DNA from: a virus
Reading direction: 5' to 3' (one strand)
Virus record (IMG/VR): IMGVR_UViG_3300036766_000416
Span: 62,001-126,000 of that record
DNA: 64,000 nt
The notes under the pieces were generated by a model. The model did no database searches. It was not told the DNA's origin and was given only the letters and a program-made list of their open reading frames with translations. The position numbers were made by a program, and so were the translations under genes. Of this stretch, positions 19,501 through 27,828 are shown piece by piece. How positions within the stretch are numbered: position 1 is the stretch's first letter; each line of letters begins with the position of its first letter.

Positions 19501-20883
19501 ATGGATACCACTCTGAGCAGCATAACGGGTGCGGTGACCACAAACACATTTTTTCTCGCAGGAGACACATCGGGCATCTCCAACCTCTCAGCCAATTCTG
19601 TGGCTGGCTCGACCTCACTCACTCTGCCAGGTGCCAATGGGTCGTTGATGACGGGCACTGAACCCGGCACGCTTTCTGTAATATCAGTGATCACCCCGGC
19701 TCAAATTACTGCTGATGTTGATGACTGGGTACCTGGAGGTTATACGAATGAAAAAGTCATTCGCGCCAATACCAGTGACACCTGGTCGATAGGTGGCCTA
19801 AAGTTTGGATCGACCTTGTGCGTCTCGTTGATCAACATTGGATCGAATACGTTTCTGCTGAATCATAATGTGAGTACCTCCGCGGCCGTCAATCGTTTCA
19901 GTCTCACTGAGGACCAGGTGAGCGTGTATAGCAACACCAAGGTTGTGTTGATCTATGATGTGCCTTCGAGCCGTTGGTTTGTGAATGGTGGGGAACGCAA
20001 GGTGGGGAAGGGATTCTTCTCTGGGGGCATCGCAGGTTCCCCTTCTGCTGTGGCCGACCGGACGACCTATGCGACTGAAACGACTGCAGCGGTCTCAGGG
20101 GCCAACCTGTCACTGGCCCGATCTGGTCTTGCCGGGGCCGGGACTGCAACCAAAGGCTTCTTCATTGGAGGATTCGCGGGTGGCAACTCTGCTGTGGCTG
20201 ACCGGACGACCTATGCGACCGAAGTGACTGTAGCGGTCCCTGGAGCCAATTTGCCAGTGGCACGCAATCTTCTGGCGGCCGCTGGTAATGCCTTCAAAGG
20301 ATTCTTCTCAGGAGGCAGCGGCTCGTCTGTTGTCGCCAACCGGACGACCTATGCGACCGAGGTTACGGTCGCGGTCCCTGGTGCGGACCTGTCGGTGGGA
20401 CGAGACAGTCTTACGGCCGCCGGCAATGCGACCAAAGGATTCTTCTCAGGAGGCACCACGACCGATACTGTCGAGTCCCTTGTCGCTGATCGAACGACCT
20501 ATGCGACTGAAACGACTGCAGCAGTTCCGGGTGCGAATTTATCGCTAGCCCGATGGGGACTTGCGGCCGCTGGTAATGCAACCAAAGGATTCTTTTCTGG
20601 AGGAGACCCAGTGGGTCCTGTTACCGCGGTTGCTGACCGAACGACCTATGCAACTGAAACAACTGCTGCAGTCTCTGGGGCCAATCTGTCGATGGCGAGA
20701 AATACCCTGGCCGCGACAGGTAATGCGTCCAAAGGGTTCTTCTCTGGAGGGTTCAACGACACTATTGACGTCGCTGTGGCCGACCGGACGACCTATGCGA
20801 CAGAAACAACCGCGGCGGTCTCTGGAGCAAACTTGAGCCTGGCACGAGAGGGACCTGCGGCAGCCGGCACAGGTATTTTCTAA
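19501..20883 (+). CDS. Kelch-repeat adhesin, paralogue 1
   Basis: 460 residues. The first 170 carry a fibre-type domain (ITPAQITADVDDWVPGGYTN, NRFSLTEDQVSVYSNTKVVL, SSRWFVNGGERKVGKG) found in similar form in paralogues 2 and 3. From base 20008 to the end come six tandem units of about 48 residues: KGFFSGG, a variable loop, AVADRTTYATETTAAVSGANLS, AR, three variable residues, and AAAGN. The double glycine followed by spaced aromatic residues is the kelch pattern, so a beta-propeller of about six blades is expected. Inferred role: receptor binding at a fibre tip. It starts 13 bases after the giant fibre and is followed directly by two close paralogues. Confidence 0.8.
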   Translation: MDTTLSSITGAVTTNTFFLAGDTSGISNLSANSVAGSTSLTLPGANGSLMTGTEPGTLSVISVITPAQITADVDDWVPGGYTNEKVIRANTSDTWSIGGLKFGSTLCVSLINIGSNTFLLNHNVSTSAAVNRFSLTEDQVSVYSNTKVVLIYDVPSSRWFVNGGERKVGKGFFSGGIAGSPSAVADRTTYATETTAAVSGANLSLARSGLAGAGTATKGFFIGGFAGGNSAVADRTTYATEVTVAVPGANLPVARNLLAAAGNAFKGFFSGGSGSSVVANRTTYATEVTVAVPGADLSVGRDSLTAAGNATKGFFSGGTTTDTVESLVADRTTYATETTAAVPGANLSLARWGLAAAGNATKGFFSGGDPVGPVTAVADRTTYATETTAAVSGANLSMARNTLAATGNASKGFFSGGFNDTIDVAVADRTTYATETTAAVSGANLSLAREGPAAAGTGIF

Positions 20884-23663
20884 AGGAGTCTATGGGTATC
20901 ACAATCAGTGGCGATGGGTACATTGCCGCACGTAAAATTTTCTTGCGAGGCAGCACATCAGGGAACACCACACTGTCTGCGAGTGAGAACGCAGACCTGT
21001 TTGTGGCGACTCTGCCTGCAGCCAATGGCACCCTGTTGATCGACGCGTGGTCTGATGCGGCTGTGCTGGCACCTAACATTACTCCGACACAGATCACCAG
21101 TGATACCGATGACTGGGCACCCACAGGGTACGCGAACGCTCGCATCATCCGTGCGAATACCAGCGACACCTGGTCCTTGGGTGGCCTGACGCACAGCACC
21201 ACTGACTTTGCGAACACGAATTTTGTGGTCCTACTCAATGTGGGACCGAATAGATTGCTCCTGAACCATGAAGCGAATACCTCGACGGCTGCGAATAGAT
21301 TTTATTTAGGTGAGGACCAAGTGGTTCTGTATGCGAATGCCTGTGTGTTCCTGACCTATAATAATACCTTGAGCCGTTGGGTGGCAAATGGTGGCGAACG
21401 AAAGGTTGGGAAAGGATTCTTCTCTGGAGGTCACACAGGTTCCGTTTCTGCTGTGGCCGACCGGACGACCTATGCCACAGAGACAACCGCAGCGGTCCCT
21501 GGAGCAAACTTGAGCCTGGCACGGCAGTTGCTTGCGGCTGCTGGCAATGCCTCCAAAGGATTCTTCTCAGGAGGCACCACAGGTGTAAGGTCTGTTGTGG
21601 CTGACCGGACCACCCATGCCACTGAAGTCACCGCAGCGGTCTCTGGTGCGAACTTGAGTGTAGCACGAGAGGGACCTGCGGCCGCTGGAAATGCCTTCAA
21701 AGGCTTTTTCTCAGGAGGTTCCACAGGTGCCGATTCTGCTGTGGCCGACCGGACGACGTATGCCACAGAAGTGACCGTTGCGGTCCCTGGAGCAAACTTG
21801 AGCCTGGCACGGCAGTTGCTTGCGGCTGCTGGCAATGCCTCCAAAGGATTCTTCTCAGGAGGCTTCACAGGTTCCTATTCTGCTGTAGCCGACCGGACGA
21901 CCTATGCAACCGAAACGACGGCTGCGGTCTCTGGAGCCAACTTGAGTGTGGCACAATCCGACCTTGCGGCTGCTGGTAATGCCTCCAAAGGATTCTTCTC
22001 AGGAGGCTTCACAGGTTCCTATTCTGCTGTAGCCAACCGGACGACCTATGCAACCGAAACGACGGCTGCGGTCTCTGGAGCCGACTTGAGTGGGGCCCGA
22101 GCCATTCTCGCTGCCGCAGGCAACGCCTCCAAAGGGTTCTTCTCAGGAGGCGACACGGGGTCTGATTCTGCTGTGGCTGACCGGACCACGTATGCAACCG
22201 AAGTAACTGTAGCGGTCTCTGGTGCAAACCTCAGCGTGGCACGTGACGGGACAGCGGCCACAGGCACCGGTATTTTCTAAGAGGAACGAATGAGTCTTAT
22301 TCTCGACGGCAACACAGCCACAGTCACCGCGAACTCCATTATTTTTAGGGGGAATACCTCAGGTACGATCACGCTCACTGCAAATGCAGTTGCCGATACT
22401 ACGAACATTTACTTGCCCGGTGTGACTGGCACCCTACAGACGACCTCGAATACCGCGAATGTCGTCACCACGGCACCGATGATTACTCCGACACAGATCA
22501 CCGTGGATACCGATGACTGGGCACCCACAGGGTACGCGAATGCCAAGGTGATCAATGCCAACACCAGTGACGTGTGGTCTCTAGGTGGCCTGACCTATGG
22601 ATTGACGAATTCTGTCATCATAAATAATGTTGGAGCAAATAGTTTTCTATTGAACCATGAGGCGAATACCTCCACGGCGGCAAATAGATTTCAGTTAGAC
22701 GAAGATCAAGTCACCGTGTATGCGAATGTCTCGATTTTCCTCATGTATGACGTCACTGGGACCCGTTGGGTTGTCAATGGGGGTGAACGAAAAGTCGGCA
22801 AAGGGTTCTTCTCAGGAGGCTTTACAAGTTCCGACTCTGCTGTAGCCGACCGGACGACCTATGCGACTGAAGTCACTGCAGCGGTCTCTGGTGCGAACCT
22901 CAGTGTAGCCCGAGATGGCCCTGCGGCTGCCGGTAATGCGTCCAAAGGATTCTTCTCAGGAGGCCATGCAGGTTCCGACTCTGCTGTAGCCGACCGGACG
23001 ACGTATGCAACTGAAGTCACCGCAGCGGTCCCCGGTGCGAACTTGAGCCTGGCACGGCGTTACCCGGCAGCCGCCGGTAATGCCTCCAAAGGATTCTTCT
23101 CAGGAGGTTTTACAGGCACCTATTCTGTTGTGGCCGACCGGACGACCTATGCGACCGAGGTTACCGCTGCAGTCTCTGGTGCGAACTTGAGCGTGGCGCG
23201 GAACGAACTGGCGGCCGCCGGTAATGCCTCCAAAGGGTTCTTCTCAGGAGGCGGCACAGGTGCCGACTCTGCTGTGGCCGACCGGACCACCTATTCGACC
23301 GAAGTGACTGCAGCGGTCTCTGGTGCGAACTTGAGCGTGGCGCGAAACGGACTTGCGGCCGCTGGTAATGCCTCCAAAGGGTTCTTCTCAGGAGGCCATA
23401 CAGGTTCCAATTCTGTTGTGGCCGACCGGACGACGTATGCAACTGAAGTGACTGCAGCGGTCTCTGGTGCGGACTTGAGCGTAGCCAGGCAGTTGCCCTC
23501 CGCTGCTGGTAATGCGTCCAAAGGATTCTTCTCAGGAGGTGATCCAGGTCCTTCTGCTGTGGCCGACCGGACCACGTATGCGACGGAAACGACTGCAGCG
23601 GTCTCTGGAGCGAACTTGAGCCTGGCACGATACGGGTTGGCTGCAGCCGGCACTGGAATTTTC
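20008..23663 (+). repeat. Three arrays of six 144-bp kelch-like repeats
   Basis: Units occupy 20008-20880, 21411-22277 and 22800-23663, interrupted by the N-terminal domains of the second and third genes. Each unit is about 48 codons and the DNA is nearly constant across units, except two short windows per unit that hold the loop after GG and the residues after AR. This is coding repeat DNA, not CRISPR: there are no separate spacers and the frame runs through every copy. Confidence 0.85.
20892..22280 (+). CDS. Kelch-repeat adhesin, paralogue 2
   Basis: 462 residues with the same plan as the genes on both sides: N-terminal fibre domain (ITPTQITSDTDDWAPTGYAN, TAANRFYLGEDQVVLYAN), then six kelch-like units from base 21411. 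Unit loops read HTGSVS, TTGVRS, STGADS, FTGSYS, FTGSYS and DTGSDS. Two units are nearly identical even at DNA level around 21850 and 21990, a sign of recent unit duplication or conversion. The ribosome site AAAGGAG lies just after the previous stop. Function is inferred as a virion adhesin; no enzyme motif is seen. Confidence 0.8.
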   Translation: MGITISGDGYIAARKIFLRGSTSGNTTLSASENADLFVATLPAANGTLLIDAWSDAAVLAPNITPTQITSDTDDWAPTGYANARIIRANTSDTWSLGGLTHSTTDFANTNFVVLLNVGPNRLLLNHEANTSTAANRFYLGEDQVVLYANACVFLTYNNTLSRWVANGGERKVGKGFFSGGHTGSVSAVADRTTYATETTAAVPGANLSLARQLLAAAGNASKGFFSGGTTGVRSVVADRTTHATEVTAAVSGANLSVAREGPAAAGNAFKGFFSGGSTGADSAVADRTTYATEVTVAVPGANLSLARQLLAAAGNASKGFFSGGFTGSYSAVADRTTYATETTAAVSGANLSVAQSDLAAAGNASKGFFSGGFTGSYSAVANRTTYATETTAAVSGADLSGARAILAAAGNASKGFFSGGDTGSDSAVADRTTYATEVTVAVSGANLSVARDGTAATGTGIF

Positions 23664-23666
23664 TAA
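22290..23666 (+). CDS. Kelch-repeat adhesin, paralogue 3
   Basis: 458 residues. The N-terminal domain (ITPTQITVDTDDWAPTGYAN, NRFQLDEDQVTVYAN, TRWVVNGGERKVGKG) closely follows paralogue 2. Six kelch-like units run from base 22800, with loops FTSSDS, HAGSDS, FTGTYS, GTGADS, HTGSNS and DPGPS. Framework residues barely change while the loop and the three residues after LS(L/V)AR differ in nearly every unit. Ends TGIF like its two neighbours. The three genes look like successive tandem duplications that supply alternative or hetero-oligomeric tips. Confidence 0.8.
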   Translation: MSLILDGNTATVTANSIIFRGNTSGTITLTANAVADTTNIYLPGVTGTLQTTSNTANVVTTAPMITPTQITVDTDDWAPTGYANAKVINANTSDVWSLGGLTYGLTNSVIINNVGANSFLLNHEANTSTAANRFQLDEDQVTVYANVSIFLMYDVTGTRWVVNGGERKVGKGFFSGGFTSSDSAVADRTTYATEVTAAVSGANLSVARDGPAAAGNASKGFFSGGHAGSDSAVADRTTYATEVTAAVPGANLSLARRYPAAAGNASKGFFSGGFTGTYSVVADRTTYATEVTAAVSGANLSVARNELAAAGNASKGFFSGGGTGADSAVADRTTYSTEVTAAVSGANLSVARNGLAAAGNASKGFFSGGHTGSNSVVADRTTYATEVTAAVSGADLSVARQLPSAAGNASKGFFSGGDPGPSAVADRTTYATETTAAVSGANLSLARYGLAAAGTGIF

Positions 23667-23688
23667 TGTTCACTATGAGGAGGTTATA

Positions 23689-24255
23689 ATGAATTTACCA
23701 GAAATTATTTCACAACATGATGCGCTCTTTGCCGCGTTTGACGCCGTTAGTCAACCACGAAGCGATTATCAACTGAGAAAGTTTGTGGTGGGAGAACACG
23801 AAACACCCGAGAGACAGTATCTTCAAGTCGTGGTCGAAATGCAACGAAAAGTGTCGTCCCTTCGACGCGCTGTGATTGAGCGACGAAAGAAAATCGCCGC
23901 CATAGAGAAGGAAACGGATCTCGACGAGAAAGAATTGATGCAGATTGATCTTGATGACATGAACTTTGCGATTACGGGGGCCATGCGCGAATTCAACACG
24001 CTCTATGACATCTACATGAGCCTTCCGACATTCACGACCCAGCAACTTCAGGATGCGGAAGAAGGTTACTGGATTCGCCGATTGATTCGTCAATCACAGG
24101 TTGATATCGATTCCTGTGGGCAAGTGTCACCTGGCAACATGGATGCCCTGAGACAAGCAGGGATTGTCACCGGATTTGAGGAACGATTCAATTTGGTTTC
24201 ACAGTCACTTCGAGGAGTCAATCATGATTTACTTCAGTTACCAACTCAAGGCTAA
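23689..24255 (+). CDS. Conserved coiled-coil virion-region protein
   Basis: 188 residues with a strong AGGAGG site upstream. Recognisable features are the start SDYQLRKFVVGEHETPERQYLQ, a long charged helical stretch (RKVSSLRRAVIERRKKIAAIEKE) and EEGYWIRRLIRQSQVDI near the C-terminus. The pattern of a FVVG-H-TPE-Q motif followed by a coiled coil resembles a conserved protein lying among fibre genes in marine T4-like phages, which may be a fibre assembly or connector factor. No enzymatic motif is present. Function is unassigned; the family resemblance is from memory. Confidence 0.65.
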   Translation: MNLPEIISQHDALFAAFDAVSQPRSDYQLRKFVVGEHETPERQYLQVVVEMQRKVSSLRRAVIERRKKIAAIEKETDLDEKELMQIDLDDMNFAITGAMREFNTLYDIYMSLPTFTTQQLQDAEEGYWIRRLIRQSQVDIDSCGQVSPGNMDALRQAGIVTGFEERFNLVSQSLRGVNHDLLQLPTQG

Positions 24256-24826
24256 TCCTGATGGGTCGCGGTCAGGACCCGCGAGTATTCTTCCGGCCAA
24301 TTCCGTCACTGGGATCACGGCCAATGGAAATTACTACGGAAAAGCCAGTATCGGTTCGATTTCCATTTTGACGAATGCTGGATTTCAGGCGAACGTGCTC
24401 AATAGTGCGTATCAGTATGTCATGGCCAATGCGGCGAACGGTGTGATTACAGGGGTCGAGCGTCGTGCTGACCATCTTCTGATTACAAACAATTCGGCCA
24501 ATACCGCCAATGCAGAGAATATCGCCTTTACAGCCTATACGACCTGGATCAGCGAGGGGAAGGTACCACTACCACCAACACTCCCCTATGAGACACCTGA
24601 TTATGAAGGATTTAGTAGCTGGCTGAACAATGCGCTCTCGGTGGTCAATATCAATGCGTTTTGCGCCGCGTACCCAGGGTTCGCATGGTTTGTGATGTCA
24701 CACAATAATGCTGGTATCTCAGCGGTGATGATCGACGCCTTCAACACCGGAAAAATTACGGCCGGGCAACTCTTGGCCGTCAAGAACTCGATGATCGATT
24801 TCAACATTCCTATTGTGCTACCATAA
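24224..24826 (+). CDS. Hypothetical virion-region protein
   Basis: 200 residues from the ATG at 24224, chosen because GAGGAG stands eight bases upstream; the longer frame from 24164 lacks a ribosome site. It overlaps the previous gene by 32 bases. The first half is asparagine- and alanine-rich and fibre-like (NSVTGITANGNYYGKASIG). The second half (PDYEGFSSWLNNAL, FAWFVMSHNNAGISAVMIDAFNTG) looks globular and helical. Not recognised as a known family. Its place in the adhesin operon suggests a structural or fibre-associated role. Confidence 0.65.
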   Translation: MIYFSYQLKANPDGSRSGPASILPANSVTGITANGNYYGKASIGSISILTNAGFQANVLNSAYQYVMANAANGVITGVERRADHLLITNNSANTANAENIAFTAYTTWISEGKVPLPPTLPYETPDYEGFSSWLNNALSVVNINAFCAAYPGFAWFVMSHNNAGISAVMIDAFNTGKITAGQLLAVKNSMIDFNIPIVLP

Positions 24827-24838
24827 AGGGATCACTCC

Positions 24839-25630
24839 ATGGCTCTACTGAGAATTGCAGGAGACACTTCGGGATTCTCCAACCTCGCGGCCCCCGCGGT
24901 CGCGGGGAGTAACACCTACACCTTTGACTACCCCCAAGGATCACCTGTCACCACGCTGACGCCTGTCGTCATCGCCAACGGCACTCTGTTGATGGGCAAT
25001 ACGATCTCAGGACGTCTGGAGGCCAACACCCTTGTTGCCGGAACCAGCATCACAATCACCAATGGACCGAGTACCATCACGATTGCTTCGACCGTTACGG
25101 GCACCGCGGGTCTCCATACCATTTGGGTGCCTGCATGGGCCATGTATCCCACGACCACCAACGGGGCCTCAGCAGCGAACGGTGCGTTCCAAACAGTCAC
25201 CAACATCCTGATGTTCAAGACCCTGGACTATGATACGACCACCTCAGAGAAAGCCCAGTTCAGTCTCAAGCTTGGCAACTCGTGGAACCTGAGCACGGTG
25301 ACTGCAAAGGTCGTCTGGTCTCACGGTACGACCGCGACCAACTTTGGAGTCTCGTGGTCTGTCGCAGGACATGCGTTCAGTGACAACGAAGCGGGTGACG
25401 CAGCACTCGGTACTCCAATGGTGTTCAGTGACACCGGTGGTACCGCGAACAACATTTATATTTCACCTGCATCGGGAGGCATCACGATTGGTGGTACCCC
25501 TGCGGATGGTGATTGGATCATCATGGAAGTCTTGCGCTCAGTCGCCAATGCGAGTGATACCATGGCGATTGATGCCCGACTGCATGGCGTCGAATTGACC
25601 TACACCACCGATGCCGAAACGGATGCTTAA
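24839..25630 (+). CDS. Beta-rich virion protein, probable fibre accessory
   Basis: 263 residues. The start resembles the first part of the fibre genes (LRIAGDTSGFSNLAAPAVAG, then NGTLLMGNTISGRLEAN, which echoes the GSLLIGNTVSGGFDVN motif of the giant fibre). The second half is a beta-rich domain (MFKTLDYDTTTSEKAQFSLK, VKVVWSHGTTA-like core) seen in many phage capsid or fibre decoration proteins. It is therefore likely a short fibre or head-fibre component built from the same modules. AAAGGGATC upstream is a fair ribosome site. Confidence 0.65.
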   Translation: MALLRIAGDTSGFSNLAAPAVAGSNTYTFDYPQGSPVTTLTPVVIANGTLLMGNTISGRLEANTLVAGTSITITNGPSTITIASTVTGTAGLHTIWVPAWAMYPTTTNGASAANGAFQTVTNILMFKTLDYDTTTSEKAQFSLKLGNSWNLSTVTAKVVWSHGTTATNFGVSWSVAGHAFSDNEAGDAALGTPMVFSDTGGTANNIYISPASGGITIGGTPADGDWIIMEVLRSVANASDTMAIDARLHGVELTYTTDAETDA

Positions 25631-25639
25631 GAGGAACCT

Positions 25640-26062
25640 ATGATACCCTATGTCTGTCTCTATGCCGATACGTTGATTGTGCACCACTATCATGATTTTT
25701 TTGATCATGAGGTGTTGCCGATTGACCTGCTCCACAAGAACCTCATCTGGCGCAAGCTCGTGGTGGTCCATCCACCCTTTGATCACAGGACCGAACACGA
25801 AGCGGGGACCACTCAGGAGGTCACCGACACGGACTGTATCATCACCTATATCATTGAGCCCAACGTACCTGTGCCACCAGAGACCCCTGAGCAACGCCAG
25901 AGCCGAACGCTTCGAGTGGTCCAGGCACAATTTTTCAGTAATGAGAAGTTTCTTTTGACGACATTCATATTCGCGCTGTATAATGAGGTTCTGACACTCA
26001 AAGGTCTCCCGACTATTGAGATGGAAGAATTCAAGAAAGTGTTGCAGACCTATGTTGCCTAG
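25640..26062 (+). CDS. Hypothetical protein
   Basis: 140 residues after an AAGAGGAAC ribosome site. The first half is rich in His and aromatic residues (VHHYHDFFDHEVLPIDLLHK, WRKLVVVHPP), then a proline-rich link (NVPVPPETPEQRQ) and a helical C-terminus (NEKFLLTTFIFALYNEVLTL). Not recognised. It lies between a fibre-like gene and the glycine-rich adhesin and overlaps the latter by 11 bases, so a chaperone or assembly role for these adhesins is possible but unproven. Confidence 0.6.
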   Translation: MIPYVCLYADTLIVHHYHDFFDHEVLPIDLLHKNLIWRKLVVVHPPFDHRTEHEAGTTQEVTDTDCIITYIIEPNVPVPPETPEQRQSRTLRVVQAQFFSNEKFLLTTFIFALYNEVLTLKGLPTIEMEEFKKVLQTYVA

Positions 26063-27044
26063 TACCCAACAGACAGGATTCAACGCAGGTCGGCGCATCG
26101 AATTCAGCGTGAGAACGGTCATCACTGGTGTCACCGGAAACACCGTTTATACTGTGCCACAAGATTGTTATAATATTTTTGTCAAGATGTGGGGCTCAGG
26201 TGGAGGTGGTGCCCACGCAGGTTCCACGGTCTCCTCAGGTGGGGGCGGCGGCGGCGGCGGTGGATTCGTTCAAGGCGTGATCCCCGTCACTCCAGGTGAA
26301 ACATTATTTTATGCGCTCGGTGCTGGTGGTGCGCTGACGTCCGCGACACGCAATGGTGCGGGTGGCGGTGGCATGACGCATGTTATGCGCGGACCCACCT
26401 ACCTCAGTTCTGCTGGAGCCGGTGGCGGCGGAGGTGGTGGCGCCAACTTGAACGTGGAAGACGGAGGCGGTGGTGGCGCAGGTGGAGGCACAACGGGAGG
26501 CGCGGGAACCACGGGTGCTGGTGGAGGAGGTAACGGAGGTGGTGGAGGCACTGCCTCTGCAGGTGGTGCAGGTGGAACAGGAACAACTGGATCGGATGGT
26601 GAGGCCGGTGAAGTAGACGGCAGAAACTTTGGTGGTGATGGTGGGCAGAACGCCGGTGGCACCCAGGGCGGTGGCGGCGCAGGTGGCGCGACTGGTGGTG
26701 GCGCAGGTGGATCGAATGTCACAGATGCGGGCGGAGCAGGTGGTGGTGGCGGGGCAGGATATTTTGGTGGTGGGGGTGCCGAGGGTGGTCCCGTAGGAGA
26801 AGCGGGTGGCGGTGGCGGTGGAGCATCCAGCTACACGGGTGGCATGGTTGAAGGTGGAACAGGACGCGCAATCACCAACACTCAAGGTACTGTAGGAGGT
26901 ACCCCAGGAGCAGGTGGTGCTTCAGCGAACCAAACAGATGTGGATTGGGTCGCCAGCGCAGGAAATGGTGGAGCAGGTGGAGCCGGATCAGATGCGACTG
27001 GTGCTGTCGGACAGGACGCACGAATCGTGATTTATGCCAACTAA
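26052..27044 (+). CDS. Glycine-rich adhesin
   Basis: 330 residues from the ATG at 26052, chosen because it overlaps the preceding stop; the frame upstream lies inside the previous gene. The start (VRTVITGVTGNTVYTVPQDCYNIF) is typical of phage glycine-rich fibre proteins. More than half of the rest is runs of glycine in blocks GGGG, GAGG and GGTG. Glycine-rich tip adhesins such as gp38 of T-even relatives form packed polyglycine helices with receptor loops at the ends; the same fold is plausible here. No transmembrane segment or catalytic motif. It closes the adhesin region and is followed by a homing endonuclease. Confidence 0.75.
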   Translation: MLPSTQQTGFNAGRRIEFSVRTVITGVTGNTVYTVPQDCYNIFVKMWGSGGGGAHAGSTVSSGGGGGGGGGFVQGVIPVTPGETLFYALGAGGALTSATRNGAGGGGMTHVMRGPTYLSSAGAGGGGGGGANLNVEDGGGGGAGGGTTGGAGTTGAGGGGNGGGGGTASAGGAGGTGTTGSDGEAGEVDGRNFGGDGGQNAGGTQGGGGAGGATGGGAGGSNVTDAGGAGGGGGAGYFGGGGAEGGPVGEAGGGGGGASSYTGGMVEGGTGRAITNTQGTVGGTPGAGGASANQTDVDWVASAGNGGAGGAGSDATGAVGQDARIVIYAN

Positions 27045-27063
27045 ATAGAATCAGAGGAAACCT

Positions 27064-27828
27064 ATGTTCACGATCTACCAGGTAACTAATAGGGACAACG
27101 AAGAAAGGTATGTTGGGTTCACAAGCGAGAATCCACCAAAGAATAGATGGGTTGCTCATCAGTACCTAGCTCGTAAAGGTTCTATGACCCACTTCCACTG
27201 TGCGATTAGGAAATATGGTGTTGGTGCATTTGAATGGAAAATTTTGGAGATGGGTGAGAATGGGGATTATGGGAAGAATGTTGCTGAACCGTTGTATATT
27301 GCTTGGCTGAAGCCAGAGTATAACAAAACCAAAGGTGGCGACGGAATAGTGGGCTATAAGCATACACCCGAACATTGTCTAGCACAATCGGAACGAAAAA
27401 GAGGAAAGAAGTATGCCTTAGGTCACAGACACACTGAGGAAACCAAACGAATTATTGCCGAAGCAAGTAGAAGCCGTAAGCGCACCCCAGAACAAAATAA
27501 AGCAGCATCCATTAGAATGATGGGCAAGAAAATGGGGCTTGGACACAAAAAATCCGAGGAGTGTAAGAGATTGATGTCGGAGAAAATGAAAGGTCGGACA
27601 GGAATTTCCCATTCAAAAGAACGGAAACTCAAATCATCAGAACGAATGAAGGGTAATCAATATTCTTTGGGAGTCAAACATTCAAAAGAACAAAATTTAT
27701 CCAAATCCTCTCGTCAAAAGGGAAGAAAACAAATGTTAGTTCGGTGCCCTCATTGCGAAAAATCAGGAGGGCATAGAAATATGAAACGATGGCACTTTGA
27801 CAACTGCAAACAAAGAACGGGTGTATAA
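27064..27828 (+). CDS. GIY-YIG homing endonuclease with NUMOD repeats
   Basis: 254 residues, good ribosome site (GAGGAAACC). Residues 1-90 are the nuclease: FTIYQVTNRDNEERYVGFT, NRWVAHQY, CAIRKYG, NVAEPLYI and YNKTKGGDG. The middle holds repeated basic helical motifs of NUMOD3 type (GKKMGLGHKKSEECKRLMSE and similar, four to five copies) that contact DNA. The end is a Cys-x2-Cys ... His-x3-Cys finger (CPHCEKSGGH, HFDNC) shared with two other endonucleases here. It is a free-standing mobile gene sitting between the adhesins and gp13; its last base overlaps the gp13 start. Confidence 0.9.
   Translation: MFTIYQVTNRDNEERYVGFTSENPPKNRWVAHQYLARKGSMTHFHCAIRKYGVGAFEWKILEMGENGDYGKNVAEPLYIAWLKPEYNKTKGGDGIVGYKHTPEHCLAQSERKRGKKYALGHRHTEETKRIIAEASRSRKRTPEQNKAASIRMMGKKMGLGHKKSEECKRLMSEKMKGRTGISHSKERKLKSSERMKGNQYSLGVKHSKEQNLSKSSRQKGRKQMLVRCPHCEKSGGHRNMKRWHFDNCKQRTGV

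Noticed and set aside
8761-23663. Dense regular repeats that could suggest CRISPR arrays
   Set aside because: Repeat units are 144 or 459 bases, lie wholly in open reading frames, lack spacers and keep the frame across every copy; they are protein repeats.
20008-23663. Diversity-generating retroelement for the variable kelch loops
   Set aside because: No reverse transcriptase gene and no template repeat was found in the window, and variation is not confined to adenine-derived codons at one 3' end.
26304-26885. Long minus-strand frames rich in Cys/Ser/Thr or Pro over the glycine-rich gene
   Set aside because: They are mirror images of GGT/GGC glycine codons; no ribosome site and no family resemblance.
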